From: an uncultured Fibrobacter sp.
GTDB lineage: Bacteria; Fibrobacterota; Fibrobacteria; Fibrobacterales; Fibrobacteraceae
Assembly: GCA_934691725.1 (NCBI GenBank)
Contig: CAKUTF010000018.1
Location: 1 to 49,449, forward strand
DNA: 49,449 bases
Direction of reading: 5' to 3'
Under the pieces are notes generated by a model. That model did no database searches. It saw nothing but the letters and a program-made list of their open reading frames with translations, and was not told the DNA's origin. Shown here one piece after another: positions 8,029-16,750 of this stretch. The first letter of the stretch is position 1. Each line of letters starts with the position of its first letter. A program made the position numbers and the translations under genes.

Positions 8029-8851
8029 GCGGAAACTTCCGATCGTTGCAAGCGTCCTCGCCTTTGTCGGCTTTCTTTTGCTGTATCTTCCGATGTTCCT
8101 CGTCGCGATGCAGAGCGTAAACGCGAGCAGGCACGGACAGACCTGGAAAGGCTTTACGCTCGACTGGTATGCAGGGCTTTTCGACAATGCGATGGTCCAA
8201 TCGACGACCGTCAACACGCTGATTCTCGCCGTCGCGAGCACGCTCATCGCCACCGCGCTAGGCACGCTTCTCGCCATCGGACTCCACCGGACTCCCTGGG
8301 GAAAAAAGATGCGCTATTTTTTCGACATGTCCATCAACGTTCCCGTGGTGACGCCGGACATCCTGATGGCCATCGCGCTTGCGGTAGTCTTTGCGCTTTT
8401 CCGTTCCTGGACATCGCTTTTCGACCCGGGAATGCTCACCATGGTGATAGCCCACGTTACGCTCGAAATCAGCTTCGTCGTCCTGGTCGTGCAAAGCCGC
8501 CTATCGAGCATCGGGAAGGAGCAGATCGAAGCGGCCCGCGACCTCTATGCATCGACCGCCGGAGCCTGGTTCCGCGTGATCCTGCCGCAGCTTTCGACAG
8601 CGATTGTCTCCGGTGCGCTTCTCGCCTTCACGCTTTCCCTAGACGACTTCATTCTCAGCTTTTTCACGAGCGGTCCCGAATCGCAAACGCTTCCGCTCTA
8701 CATCTACGGTTCGCTCAAGCGCGGCATCTCGCCGCAGATTCATGCGCTTTCGACAATCGTCTTCGGGCTGACCCTCTTCGCGATGCTTCTCTTCACCCTG
8801 AAAGGAATCCGCCGGGAGCGGAAAATCGCAAACGGAAATACCAAGGCCTAA
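8021..8851 (+). CDS. potC: Polyamine ABC importer permease PotC
   Basis: Second channel subunit (276 aa) with six predicted membrane helices and the EAA coupling motif IEAARDLYASTAGAWF near residues 169-184. I place the start at TTG 8021, not at an upstream in-frame TTG at 7988. A GGAGG ribosome site lies at 8008-8012 with ideal spacing, and the product then begins MSKRKLPIVA, a normal short cytoplasmic tail before the first helix. It overlaps the potB stop by 8 nt. Confidence 0.92.
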   Translation: MSKRKLPIVASVLAFVGFLLLYLPMFLVAMQSVNASRHGQTWKGFTLDWYAGLFDNAMVQSTTVNTLILAVASTLIATALGTLLAIGLHRTPWGKKMRYFFDMSINVPVVTPDILMAIALAVVFALFRSWTSLFDPGMLTMVIAHVTLEISFVVLVVQSRLSSIGKEQIEAARDLYASTAGAWFRVILPQLSTAIVSGALLAFTLSLDDFILSFFTSGPESQTLPLYIYGSLKRGISPQIHALSTIVFGLTLFAMLLFTLKGIRRERKIANGNTKA

Positions 8852-8889
8852 AATTTTCACCCACCACCCAAACCCATAAGGCACAAAAA

Positions 8890-9957
8890 TTGAAAAAACT
8901 CTTCACCATTCTCACCTTCGCTACCCTCTTCGCACTCTCCGGGCTTTTCCTCGGCTGTAACGAAAAAAGCGCGGACAAGCCAAAAAAAGTCACGGTCATG
9001 ATCTACAGCGAATATATCGACCCGGACATGATCAAGGATTTCGAAGCGAGGACAGGATACGCGCTCCAGATCGAACTCTACGAAGCGCAAGAAGAGATGA
9101 TAAGCAAGCTGCAAACGGTCGGGACCGCCCAATACGACGTGGTCATCGCAAGCGATGTCGTCATCCAGCAGATGGTGCACCTCGGGCTTATCGCGGAAAT
9201 CGACACGAACAAGGTGCCGAACCGCATCAATATCGCAAGCCAGTTCAAGAACCCGAGCTACGACCCGAGAAACACCTACACGCTCCCCTATCTCTGGGGG
9301 ACGACCGGCATCCTCTACCGCGACTCCGAAATCGACCCGATGAACGCGAGCTATTCGATGCTTTTCGACGCCCAAAAGACGAAAGGCAACTTCAGCCTCC
9401 TCGAAGAGAGCCGTTCCATGCTTTCCATGGCGCTCCAGGCAAAAGGCTTCGACGCGAACAGCACGAACAAGGACGAAATCAACCAGGCGGTCGAATACAT
9501 TCTCCAGGCGAAAAAGGACCCTCACTTCCTGGGCTTTGACGGGTCGGTCGGCGGAAAGGACAAGGTTCTCTCCAAGATGGACTGGGCGGCAATCGTCTTC
9601 AACGGCGAAGCGATGGCGGCAATCGACGAGGATTCCACGCTTCAATTCGCCATCCCGATCGAAGGTTCCTTCATGTGGGTCGATGCCATGACGCTTTCGA
9701 GCAAGGCTCCCAATCCGGAAGGCGCCTATGCGTTCATGAACTACATCCTCGATGCGAAAATCGGAGCCCAGCTCGCCAAGTATATCAATTACGCCACCCC
9801 GAACAAGGCCTCGCTCGAAGTCCTCGACAAGGAATTCACCGAGAACCGCGTCATCAACCCGACCGAAGCGGAAATCAAGCGCATGGTGTTCCTCAAGGAT
9901 CCGGGCGACGCGGCGCGCCTCTTCGACGAAGCCTGGACCATCGTGAAGACCCGCTAA
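8890..9957 (+). CDS. potD: Spermidine/putrescine-binding lipoprotein PotD
   Basis: Substrate-binding protein of 355 aa that captures polyamine outside the inner membrane and delivers it to PotBC. It starts with TTG. The N-terminus has a lipoprotein signal (MKKLFTILTF onward) with lipobox LFLGC, lipidated at Cys23. The mature part starts with the typical PotD strand VTVMIYSEYIDPDM and includes the domain-crossing segment YTLPYLWGTTGILY. A lipoprotein rather than a free periplasmic protein fits tethering to a membrane. It follows potC by 38 nt. Confidence 0.93.
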   Translation: MKKLFTILTFATLFALSGLFLGCNEKSADKPKKVTVMIYSEYIDPDMIKDFEARTGYALQIELYEAQEEMISKLQTVGTAQYDVVIASDVVIQQMVHLGLIAEIDTNKVPNRINIASQFKNPSYDPRNTYTLPYLWGTTGILYRDSEIDPMNASYSMLFDAQKTKGNFSLLEESRSMLSMALQAKGFDANSTNKDEINQAVEYILQAKKDPHFLGFDGSVGGKDKVLSKMDWAAIVFNGEAMAAIDEDSTLQFAIPIEGSFMWVDAMTLSSKAPNPEGAYAFMNYILDAKIGAQLAKYINYATPNKASLEVLDKEFTENRVINPTEAEIKRMVFLKDPGDAARLFDEAWTIVKTR

Positions 9958-9971
9958 CCGATCCGCGCAAA

Positions 9972-11114
9972 ATGCAGAAGAACCGATTCGAACTTCTCAA
10001 GACTTCCGCCAGGTCAAAGGCCAGACTGGGCAAAATCTACACGGGCCACGGCGTCATCACCACCCCGATATTCATGCCCGTCGGCACGCAGGCGACCGTC
10101 AAGGCGCTAACCCCGCGCGACCTCTCCGAAGCGCAGGCGGAAATCATCCTGGGCAACACCTACCATCTCTACCTCCGACCGGGAACGGCCCTAATCCGCG
10201 ATGCGGGCGGGCTGCACCGGTTCATGAACTGGCACAGCCCGATTCTCACGGACAGCGGCGGATTCCAGGTGTGGAGTCTCAAGGACCTTCGGAAAATCAG
10301 AAAAGACGGCATCGAGTTCCGCAGCAATCTCGACGGTTCCAAGCATTTCTTCTCCCCGGAAAATGTGATGAAAGCCGAACGCGAAATCGGCGCGGATATC
10401 ATCATGGCGCTCGACGAATGCACGCCTTACCCGAGCACCGTCGCCGAAGCGGAAAAATCCCTGAATTTTACGCTCCACTGGACGCGTCTTGCCAAGGAAT
10501 ACCTGCAAGCGAACCCGCCGCTTTTCGGTTACGACCAGAGCTTTTTCGGAATCGTCCAGGGCGGAATGCACAAGGAACTTCGGAAAAGGGCAATTGAAGA
10601 AATCCAAAAGGTCGAACCGGACGGATTTGCGCTCGGAGGACTTTCCGTCGGCGAACCCGCGGAAACGATGTACGAAATCGCCGACTTCTGCACCGATTTT
10701 CTGCCAAGAGAAAAGCCGCGATACGTCATGGGCGTCGGGACTCCCTGGAACCTGCTCGAACTGGTTTTCCGCGGAATCGACATGTGCGACTGCGTGATGC
10801 CAACCCGGAACGCCCGGAACGGAATGCTCTTCACAAGCGAAGGCGTTCTGCATTACAAGGCGGGCCGCTATGCGAAATCCCTGGACAAAGCTCCCGACCC
10901 GCACTGCGACTGCTACACCTGCAGAAACTTCAGCCGCGCCTATCTACGCCATCTCTTCCATTCGGGAGAAATCCTCGCGATGACGCTTGCGAGCATCCAC
11001 AACGTGCACTTCTACCTGAAGCTTATGCGCGACGCCAAGGCGCATATTGCAGAAGATACCTTCGAAGAATGGGCGCGCGAGGAAATCGTACGCCTGCAAA
11101 GGGTCTGCCCTTAA
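9972..11114 (+). CDS. tgt: tRNA-guanine transglycosylase (queuosine synthesis)
   Basis: Exchanges guanine-34 of GUN-anticodon tRNAs for the queuosine precursor preQ1. The 380-aa protein has the general-base aspartate in TDSGGFQ (Asp94), the GGLSVGE substrate loop, the nucleophile region DMCDCVMPTRNARNG, and the zinc site CDCYTC plus a downstream His. I chose ATG 9972; a much longer frame upstream only overlaps potD out of frame. It lies 14 nt after potD, an unexpected operon partner for polyamine uptake. Its terminator hairpin sits within the opposite trmFO gene. Confidence 0.95.
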   Translation: MQKNRFELLKTSARSKARLGKIYTGHGVITTPIFMPVGTQATVKALTPRDLSEAQAEIILGNTYHLYLRPGTALIRDAGGLHRFMNWHSPILTDSGGFQVWSLKDLRKIRKDGIEFRSNLDGSKHFFSPENVMKAEREIGADIIMALDECTPYPSTVAEAEKSLNFTLHWTRLAKEYLQANPPLFGYDQSFFGIVQGGMHKELRKRAIEEIQKVEPDGFALGGLSVGEPAETMYEIADFCTDFLPREKPRYVMGVGTPWNLLELVFRGIDMCDCVMPTRNARNGMLFTSEGVLHYKAGRYAKSLDKAPDPHCDCYTCRNFSRAYLRHLFHSGEILAMTLASIHNVHFYLKLMRDAKAHIAEDTFEEWAREEIVRLQRVCP

Positions 11115-11117
11115 AAT

Positions 11118-12449
11118 TTACGGGAGATTTTTACCGCTGTCCGCGATCCACGCGCGGACAGCTTTTTCTTCCTCTTCCGCCAAAAGACGCTTCTTGTCCT
11201 TTTTCTTGTAATCTTCCTTGTGCGGCAAAAGCCCGAAATTGAAATTCATCGGCTGGAAATCCTCGTTCGGCGTCACCAGCTGGCGCAGGAGCGAACGGAT
11301 GCAGCTTTCCGGCGGAAGCTCTCGCGGTTTTCCGTGCAGGAGCGTATTCGAAAGGTTCCATGCGGCATACCAGCCGGTCGCAATCGCTTCCGTATAGCCT
11401 TCGGCTCCCGTAATCTGCCCGGCGAACCATGTCGGCGGAAGATTCGAAGCGACTTCCACTTCGGGCTTTAGGCGGAGCGTCTCGTCGAGAAGCTTCGGAC
11501 TTTCGATAAAGGTATTGCGGTGCATCGCCCCGAGCCGCGCAAAACGGGCATTTTTCAAGGCGGGAACAAGCGTAAAGATTTCCTTCTGCGTGCCGTAACG
11601 CAGACGCGTCTGGAAACCGACCATGTTGAAAAGCGTCTTTTCCCGGTTTTCCGCCCGGAGCTGGATTACCGCATACCATTTTTTACCGTTGTTTCCAAGC
11701 CCAAGGCCCACAGGGCGCATCGGTCCGAACCGGAGCGTATTCTCGCCGCGGCGCGCCATTTCCTCGACCGGAAGGCAGCCTTCAAAAAGCTCCTTCTTTT
11801 CAAAAGGACGAGGCTCTACGGCTTCCGCTTCGCGGAGCCTGCGTACAAATTCATCGTAGGTTTCCTTGTCTAGCGGGCAGTTGATGAAGTCCGCCGTTTC
11901 GCCTTTTTCCCAGCGGTTCCGGTAAAAGGCGTGCTCCATGTCGATGGAATCCGTCTCCACGACAGGCGCAATTGCGTCAAAAAAATGGAGACGCTCGCCG
12001 CCTAGATGAGAAAAGATATCGTTCGAGAGAGCGTCGCTCGCCAGAGGTCCCGCGGCGACAATCGTCGGCAAGTCCCCCGCAATCGTCAAGACCTCTTCCC
12101 GGTGCAGATGGATCCGCTCCGACGAAGCGATTCTTTTCTCCACCGCCGCGCTAAAGGCTTCGCGGTTGACGGTCAGGGACTCCCCCGCCGGAACACGCGC
12201 CTCGTCCGCCGCAGAGAGCAGAAAGCTTCCGAGCATCCGAAGCTCGCGCTTCAGAAGCCCATGCGCCGAAGTCGGCTCCATCCCCTTGAAACTGTTCGAA
12301 CAAACCAGCTGGGCAAGCTTCCCGTCCCGATGAGCCGGAGTCATTCGAACGGGCCGCATTTCGTAAAGCTCCACGTCAAACCCGCGGGACGCAAGCTGCA
12401 ACGCGGCTTCGCAGCCGGCAAGACCAGCGCCGATTACGCGCACCCGCAT
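11118..12449 (-). CDS. trmFO: Folate-dependent tRNA m5U54 methyltransferase TrmFO
   Basis: FAD enzyme that makes 5-methyluridine-54 in tRNA using methylenetetrahydrofolate. The 443-aa protein starts MRVRVIGAGLAGCEAA, with a GxGxxG dinucleotide fold at residues 7-12, then the family segments LVCSNSFKG and a cysteine-bearing region around FEGCLPVEEMARRG, and TGAEGYTEAI. ATG 12449 overlaps the stop of the upstream gene as TGATG, which implies coupled translation. The 3' coding end contains a GC-rich palindrome that acts as terminator for the convergent tgt. Confidence 0.95.
   Translation of the reverse strand: MRVRVIGAGLAGCEAALQLASRGFDVELYEMRPVRMTPAHRDGKLAQLVCSNSFKGMEPTSAHGLLKRELRMLGSFLLSAADEARVPAGESLTVNREAFSAAVEKRIASSERIHLHREEVLTIAGDLPTIVAAGPLASDALSNDIFSHLGGERLHFFDAIAPVVETDSIDMEHAFYRNRWEKGETADFINCPLDKETYDEFVRRLREAEAVEPRPFEKKELFEGCLPVEEMARRGENTLRFGPMRPVGLGLGNNGKKWYAVIQLRAENREKTLFNMVGFQTRLRYGTQKEIFTLVPALKNARFARLGAMHRNTFIESPKLLDETLRLKPEVEVASNLPPTWFAGQITGAEGYTEAIATGWYAAWNLSNTLLHGKPRELPPESCIRSLLRQLVTPNEDFQPMNFNFGLLPHKEDYKKKDKKRLLAEEEEKAVRAWIADSGKNLP
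11135..11167 (+). terminator. Terminator for potABCD-tgt inside trmFO coding sequence
   Basis: Ten perfect base pairs (GCTGTCCGCG at 11136-11145 with CGCGGACAGC at 11153-11162), a 7-nt loop and then TTTTTCTT. It lies 21 nt after the tgt stop. The same bases encode the last residues of TrmFO on the other strand, so they serve two purposes. Confidence 0.85.
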
Positions 12450-12901
12450 CAGCTGACCTTCACCGACTGGTAACCCTGGATGTTCCGCGCCCACATCCGC
12501 GAAAGGGAAGAGAGCATTCTTTCCGGGGCTACCGCCTGGGACGAGGTTTCCAGGAATTCATCGAGGATGTTTTCTCCCTGGATTTCGCTCACCATGCCAA
12601 AGAGGACCGCTTCCACGAACTCGCTGTGGACGGTTCCCGAAAAAATCCGCTCCTCGAATTCCTGGAGCGCGCGGGGCTGCACCCGGGAAGGCTTGTGGCA
12701 AAAGAGGTTTTCCATCGTCCAGAGACTGACTGCGTTCGCCGTTTCCGGGGAAAGGGATGTCGCTCCGAGCTTGTCCTTAAACGAATTCCAGTCCTTTGCG
12801 TTGATCTTCTGGGAACCTTTGCGAAAAGCCATCTTCAGGAAGTTGAGCACGGTGAGGTACACTTCCCGGGAATTTAAATCCTGAACATTCTTGGAAGCCA
12901 T
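12449..12901 (-). CDS. Conserved-looking protein of unknown function, purH-trmFO linked
   Basis: I do not recognise this 150-aa protein. It appears soluble and mostly helical, with no signal peptide and no cysteine-rich or catalytic motif; a WTMENLFCHK segment and EMARR-free acidic C-terminal half (residues about 80-130) are the main landmarks. I place the start at ATG 12901, preceded by AAGG and beginning MASKNVQDLN. The longer upstream frame overlaps purH and is unlikely. It begins 7 nt after the formyltransferase stop and shares TGATG with trmFO. Both partners use folate one-carbon units, so a folate-related or RNA-related role is possible but unproven. Confidence 0.75.
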   Translation of the reverse strand: MASKNVQDLNSREVYLTVLNFLKMAFRKGSQKINAKDWNSFKDKLGATSLSPETANAVSLWTMENLFCHKPSRVQPRALQEFEERIFSGTVHSEFVEAVLFGMVSEIQGENILDEFLETSSQAVAPERMLSSLSRMWARNIQGYQSVKVS

Positions 12902-12908
12902 CGGAACC

Positions 12909-13955
12909 TTAGTGGCGGAAGTGACGCATACCGGTAAAGACCATCGCAATGCCGAACTTGTCTGCGGCCTCGATGGAAAGATCGTCCTTCTTGGAACCGC
13001 CCGGCTGGACGATGTAGCGGACACCCGCTTCGTGTGCGGCTTCCACGTTGTCCGGGAAGGGGAAGAACGCGTCGGAACCCATGACAACTTCGCCAAAGAC
13101 CTTATGAATCTTCTCTTCGAGCGTTTCTCCCTCGGCGAGCTTCATGTATGCGTTCGTCGGGTCCTCGACCATCATCTTGACGTTGTCGCGGACGCGCGGC
13201 TGGCAGAGGCGCTTGTTCGAATCGATGCGGTTCGGCTGGCCCGGTCCTAGCCCGATGACCTGGAACTGTCCCGGCTTGTATTCATAGCCCATCACGATAG
13301 CGTTCGACTTCGTGTATTTGGTGATAATCCATGTGAACTTTGCTAAGGCGAGCTTGTTGTCCGGGAACTTCGCCTGCGTCACCGTTTCGAACTTTTCGAA
13401 CAGATCCACGTCGCGGTCCTGCACGAGCATTCCGCCGATGATGTGCTTATAGACCTTGCGCGCCTTCGGTTTTTCAATCTTGCCGACTTCGAGAAGACGG
13501 ATGTCCTTGCTCTTGTTCTTCAAAAATTCCAGGGCGTCGTCGTCAAAGGAAGGCGCTAGCAGAATTTCGACAAAGCGTCCCTTCAGAAGCTCCGCCGTCT
13601 TCAAATCGACCCGCTTGCTCGAAGCGATAACCGAACCGAAAGCCGACACCGGATCACCGGCCCATGCCGCGGCAAAAGCCTCGTCAAGAGTCTCGCCAGT
13701 CGCCATGCCGCAAGGGTTCATGTGCTTGATGATGACAATCGCCGGGACGTCCGAAAACTCGCGGATGATTTCCAAAGCGGCATCCGCATCCACGATATTG
13801 TTATACGAAAGCTCCTTGCCGTGGAGCTGCTTCGCGGTCGCAAGGCTCGCCTCGTCAAAGCCCGGTTCCTTGTAAAAGACCGCGCTCTGGTGGGAATTTT
13901 CGCCATAGCGGAGCGGCGTGGGATCGTTGAATTTGAGAATCAGTTCTTCGGACAT
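12909..13955 (-). CDS. purH: Stand-alone AICAR formyltransferase (PurH C-terminal domain only)
   Basis: Transfers a formyl group from 10-formyltetrahydrofolate to AICAR, the ninth step of IMP synthesis. The 348-aa protein contains only the formyltransferase half of PurH: RYGENSHQ at 16-23, the catalytic Lys-His pair in KHMNPCG (77-83), DPVSAFGSVIA, and GGSKKDD near the end. The usual N-terminal IMP cyclohydrolase domain (about 190 aa) is absent and no upstream in-frame coding extends it. AGAGG precedes ATG. The cyclohydrolase must be encoded elsewhere or be of another family. The symbol is used for the half domain. Confidence 0.92.
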   Translation of the reverse strand: MSEELILKFNDPTPLRYGENSHQSAVFYKEPGFDEASLATAKQLHGKELSYNNIVDADAALEIIREFSDVPAIVIIKHMNPCGMATGETLDEAFAAAWAGDPVSAFGSVIASSKRVDLKTAELLKGRFVEILLAPSFDDDALEFLKNKSKDIRLLEVGKIEKPKARKVYKHIIGGMLVQDRDVDLFEKFETVTQAKFPDNKLALAKFTWIITKYTKSNAIVMGYEYKPGQFQVIGLGPGQPNRIDSNKRLCQPRVRDNVKMMVEDPTNAYMKLAEGETLEEKIHKVFGEVVMGSDAFFPFPDNVEAAHEAGVRYIVQPGGSKKDDLSIEAADKFGIAMVFTGMRHFRH

Positions 13956-13985
13956 AAATACCTCTCATTGGTGTGATAAATGTAG

Positions 13986-14013
13986 AAAATCCCGGAGAAA
14001 ATCCGGGATTTCA
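13986..14013 (-). terminator. Terminator after the fibro-slime gene
   Basis: Ten-bp stem AAATCCCGGA with TCCGGGATTT around a 5-nt loop (13987-14011), followed on the minus strand by TTTTC. It separates the fibro-slime gene from the purine/folate operon. Confidence 0.8.
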
Positions 14014-14030
14014 TAAAGCCTGTCTGGTTG

Positions 14031-16565
14031 TTATTCCGTTATCCGACGGAAGCCTCTCGTCTGCTTGTATTCCGTCCGGCGATATTCACCCGGCATGTAA
14101 GACTGTTCCCCGCCGATATTGACGCAATGCGGTTGCGGAAATTCCACCAGGGAAATCTGGTAGATATAGGCGCCCGTGCCGAGCTTTCGACCATCCTTGG
14201 AAACCGGATAGGTCTTGACGCTTGCCGCGATCCGTCCTGAGCCTTCCTTATCGGAACAAACGCCATCTGCCGTCGTATTCGAATTCGTAATCTTATTGAA
14301 CTGGTCTGTGGTAAGCCCCTGTGTGTATTGGCTGACAAAATGTCCCAGATGGTCAAAGACGCGAATCGTCGCCGTAAAAGCCTGGTCCGTCACAAACGAG
14401 AAGCTCACGCAGTTTTCGACACCCTTAGAACTTGCGCAGCGCGCTTCGGAAGTCGCTCCCGTCGCTCCACCGTTTTTCTTCGTCTTGGAATTGACGACCA
14501 GCTGCGATGCGGGTGAAGTTCCGCTACCCGGAGCCTCTGTATAATGCTTGAGAGAATCCGCAATCCACTTGTTCGGATCTTCCGAGTTCGCATAACTATC
14601 GGGAAGCGGCGCGATGATGATTTCACCGGTCGCATCGTCTGACAGTTCGCCGCCGTCGAGCTTACCGATATCGAACGGAGGGCGTTCAATGGTGTTGTCC
14701 GCCGGAACAATCGTCGTAGAAGACCCCATCGAAATCGAAGTCACAGGTCCCCAACTATAGGTATCGACAGCCTTGAGCGTTGCCGAGAAAATCTGGAAAT
14801 TGCTAGGCGAATTGAAGCGGTTCATCGCCGAAGGGCTGCTGGCATCAATAGGCGGGAAGTTAAAAGCTAGCGAATCCCCCTTTGCCGGGTTCTTGGTAAC
14901 CGAGCAGCCAACGTCAACGCAGAGCGAACCAACTATTTCATATTCATAACCTTTTGACGTTCTGGTCACATATCTAAAACCTTCAATTTTGTAAGCAAGT
15001 GTATCAAGGGTTCCCGCAGCATTTCTCCGCTTGGCGAGAATCGGGAAAGAGCCTCCTTTGGAAGCGGCTATAGCGGCAATCGAATTTTCGTGCAAAGCTG
15101 TGTTCAGATAGATATAGGTATTCAAGCGTCCTTCATCATTAGTAGCGAGTTCCGCTTCGAGAATACGCGGTTGGCCGTAAGCGGAAGCGGCGACTTCCGC
15201 AAGGTTCGCGCGAATGTAGAGGTTCGAACCATCCGTCTGTCTATCCGCATAGAAGAAGTGCAGATGGTGCCAGGATCCGTCCGTCCACTGGCCGTCCGCC
15301 CCGCAAGCGTTTTTTCCCTGCTGCACCGCCGCGAGAGGCTCTCCCTCGTGGCAGCCGTGGTTGTTCATCGCGAGCTGGCGGATATTCACCACGCCCGGTG
15401 TTGCCAGGTGCGTTCCGCCAAGATCAACGACAAGCACGCCATCGACGAAAATCCACATATCGTCATCACCCGCAAACTCGAAGATTTCCTGGTTGGTTTC
15501 GTCGGTGTTGTTCTGCTTGTAATACTTGAAGTTCGCATATCCCATCATCGTGAAGTTGTAGTTGCGGAGATGTTGAGCACCAAGTACGCCGTGCGCGGTA
15601 GCGATGTTCACCGCTGCATCCACGGAAAGACCGCGGGCTCCACCGTTCGCATTCCACGCATTGCAAAGGCCATAGGTATTTTGTCCTAAAAAGTCCTCCT
15701 GCGTATTCGCATACTGGTAGTTGTACGGCGGGCAGAAAATCGAAAAGCTCTGCGGTCCCCACTGGTCCGTGCCCGGAGTCATTCCGGTCCGCATCTGCGT
15801 AGCGGGATCAATCACGTCGAGCGGGAAGTAACCACCGTTGTTGTAGTTCTTGTCGAGTTCCTTGTACTTCGGATTGTCGGATGCGCTAGGAATGTCTAGC
15901 GTTGTTTTGGAAGTCTTATTGATTCCCGGAACATCCTCGAACCACTGGGCAAAGTTCGCATTGTCGCAAGCCTCGTTCAGCTTGTGGATGTGCGCGCCTT
16001 CCAAATAGAGCGGTTCGCCTGTTTCCTGGTCGATATCGAACGTCAGGTAGGGTTGCACCATGCCCGGCGTGTAATAGACGGGGTTTTCCCAATACATACT
16101 GCCAGGACAGGTATTTTTCTGGACTCCGGTGAACTGCGTAGCCGCATTGGAGCCAAAACCGCGCTGGTTCTTGACACCAGGAATCGAGGGACTGTTGCAC
16201 TGCCCATAGGTAAGGATGCCCGTTGATGTCGATTGTTGCTGCAAGTAAAGAGGCAGGAGCGGATTGGCGACCTGCGGAAGTCCGTCCTTTCCGATGGCGA
16301 CGCCGGCCCTCGATTCCTTGTTGCCGCAGGAGTTGTGATAGGCGGCAAGGTTGAACCAGTTGATGTCGTAGCCGGCAAGTGCGTAAGTATAGATGTTCTG
16401 CGCGTTCTTGACAGATTCTTCCGAGAAGTTCTCGAAATCCGGATGGCTCGGCTGGAAGTCGCGGACAATCACGTCAAGGGAAATATCCAAATTGGTCACT
16501 TGCGCCTGTGCGGTCACGGAACCAGCCGCAAGCAGCGTCGAAAGCATCAAAAATTTCTTCTTCAT
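14031..16565 (-). CDS. Secreted fibro-slime domain protein
   Basis: Extracellular or cell-surface protein of 844 aa. A Sec signal peptide covers residues 1-21 (cleavage near TAQA). A fibro-slime (PA14-like) domain starts with VRDF and HPDFENF (34-47) and reaches its calcium-site-like core DDDMWIFVDG at 367-376, then VDLGGTH. Many cysteines suggest disulfides outside the cell. The C-terminal 120 residues form a FlgD-like or T9SS-like beta module (IRVFDHLGHFVSQ, then LGTGAYIYQ) also seen in the partial gene at the right edge. In Fibrobacter this family is linked to fibre adhesion; the exact ligand here is unknown. GGAG lies 8 nt before ATG. The leader contains a 12-bp palindrome at 16589-16600. 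Confidence 0.92.
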   Translation of the reverse strand: MKKKFLMLSTLLAAGSVTAQAQVTNLDISLDVIVRDFQPSHPDFENFSEESVKNAQNIYTYALAGYDINWFNLAAYHNSCGNKESRAGVAIGKDGLPQVANPLLPLYLQQQSTSTGILTYGQCNSPSIPGVKNQRGFGSNAATQFTGVQKNTCPGSMYWENPVYYTPGMVQPYLTFDIDQETGEPLYLEGAHIHKLNEACDNANFAQWFEDVPGINKTSKTTLDIPSASDNPKYKELDKNYNNGGYFPLDVIDPATQMRTGMTPGTDQWGPQSFSIFCPPYNYQYANTQEDFLGQNTYGLCNAWNANGGARGLSVDAAVNIATAHGVLGAQHLRNYNFTMMGYANFKYYKQNNTDETNQEIFEFAGDDDMWIFVDGVLVVDLGGTHLATPGVVNIRQLAMNNHGCHEGEPLAAVQQGKNACGADGQWTDGSWHHLHFFYADRQTDGSNLYIRANLAEVAASAYGQPRILEAELATNDEGRLNTYIYLNTALHENSIAAIAASKGGSFPILAKRRNAAGTLDTLAYKIEGFRYVTRTSKGYEYEIVGSLCVDVGCSVTKNPAKGDSLAFNFPPIDASSPSAMNRFNSPSNFQIFSATLKAVDTYSWGPVTSISMGSSTTIVPADNTIERPPFDIGKLDGGELSDDATGEIIIAPLPDSYANSEDPNKWIADSLKHYTEAPGSGTSPASQLVVNSKTKKNGGATGATSEARCASSKGVENCVSFSFVTDQAFTATIRVFDHLGHFVSQYTQGLTTDQFNKITNSNTTADGVCSDKEGSGRIAASVKTYPVSKDGRKLGTGAYIYQISLVEFPQPHCVNIGGEQSYMPGEYRRTEYKQTRGFRRITE

Positions 16566-16588
16566 CTAGTCGTCTCCACGAAGGGATA

Positions 16589-16600
16589 GGAATATATTCC
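16589..16600. promoter_or_regulatory. 12-bp perfect palindrome in fibro-slime leader
   Basis: GGAATATATTCC lies 24 nt before the fibro-slime ATG, in the 185-bp divergent spacer. An AT-rich TATATT just upstream could serve as -10. It may be an operator or RNA hairpin; only symmetry supports it. Confidence 0.3.
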
Positions 16601-16750
16601 CCCTAAATATAAATCTTTTCCTTTTTTGCGCCCCGATTGCAACACTTTTTTTACCAAAAATCCGTTCAAAATATCCTCTCCCGGCAGAAATTTTCGCCAT
16701 TGTAATTTCCCTCTTCTAATATTTAGCCTCCTTTTTTTAGATTTTTCGGC

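Noticed and set aside
9675..9971. Long N-terminal extension of tgt
   Set aside because: It overlaps potD out of frame; the family start fits ATG 9972.
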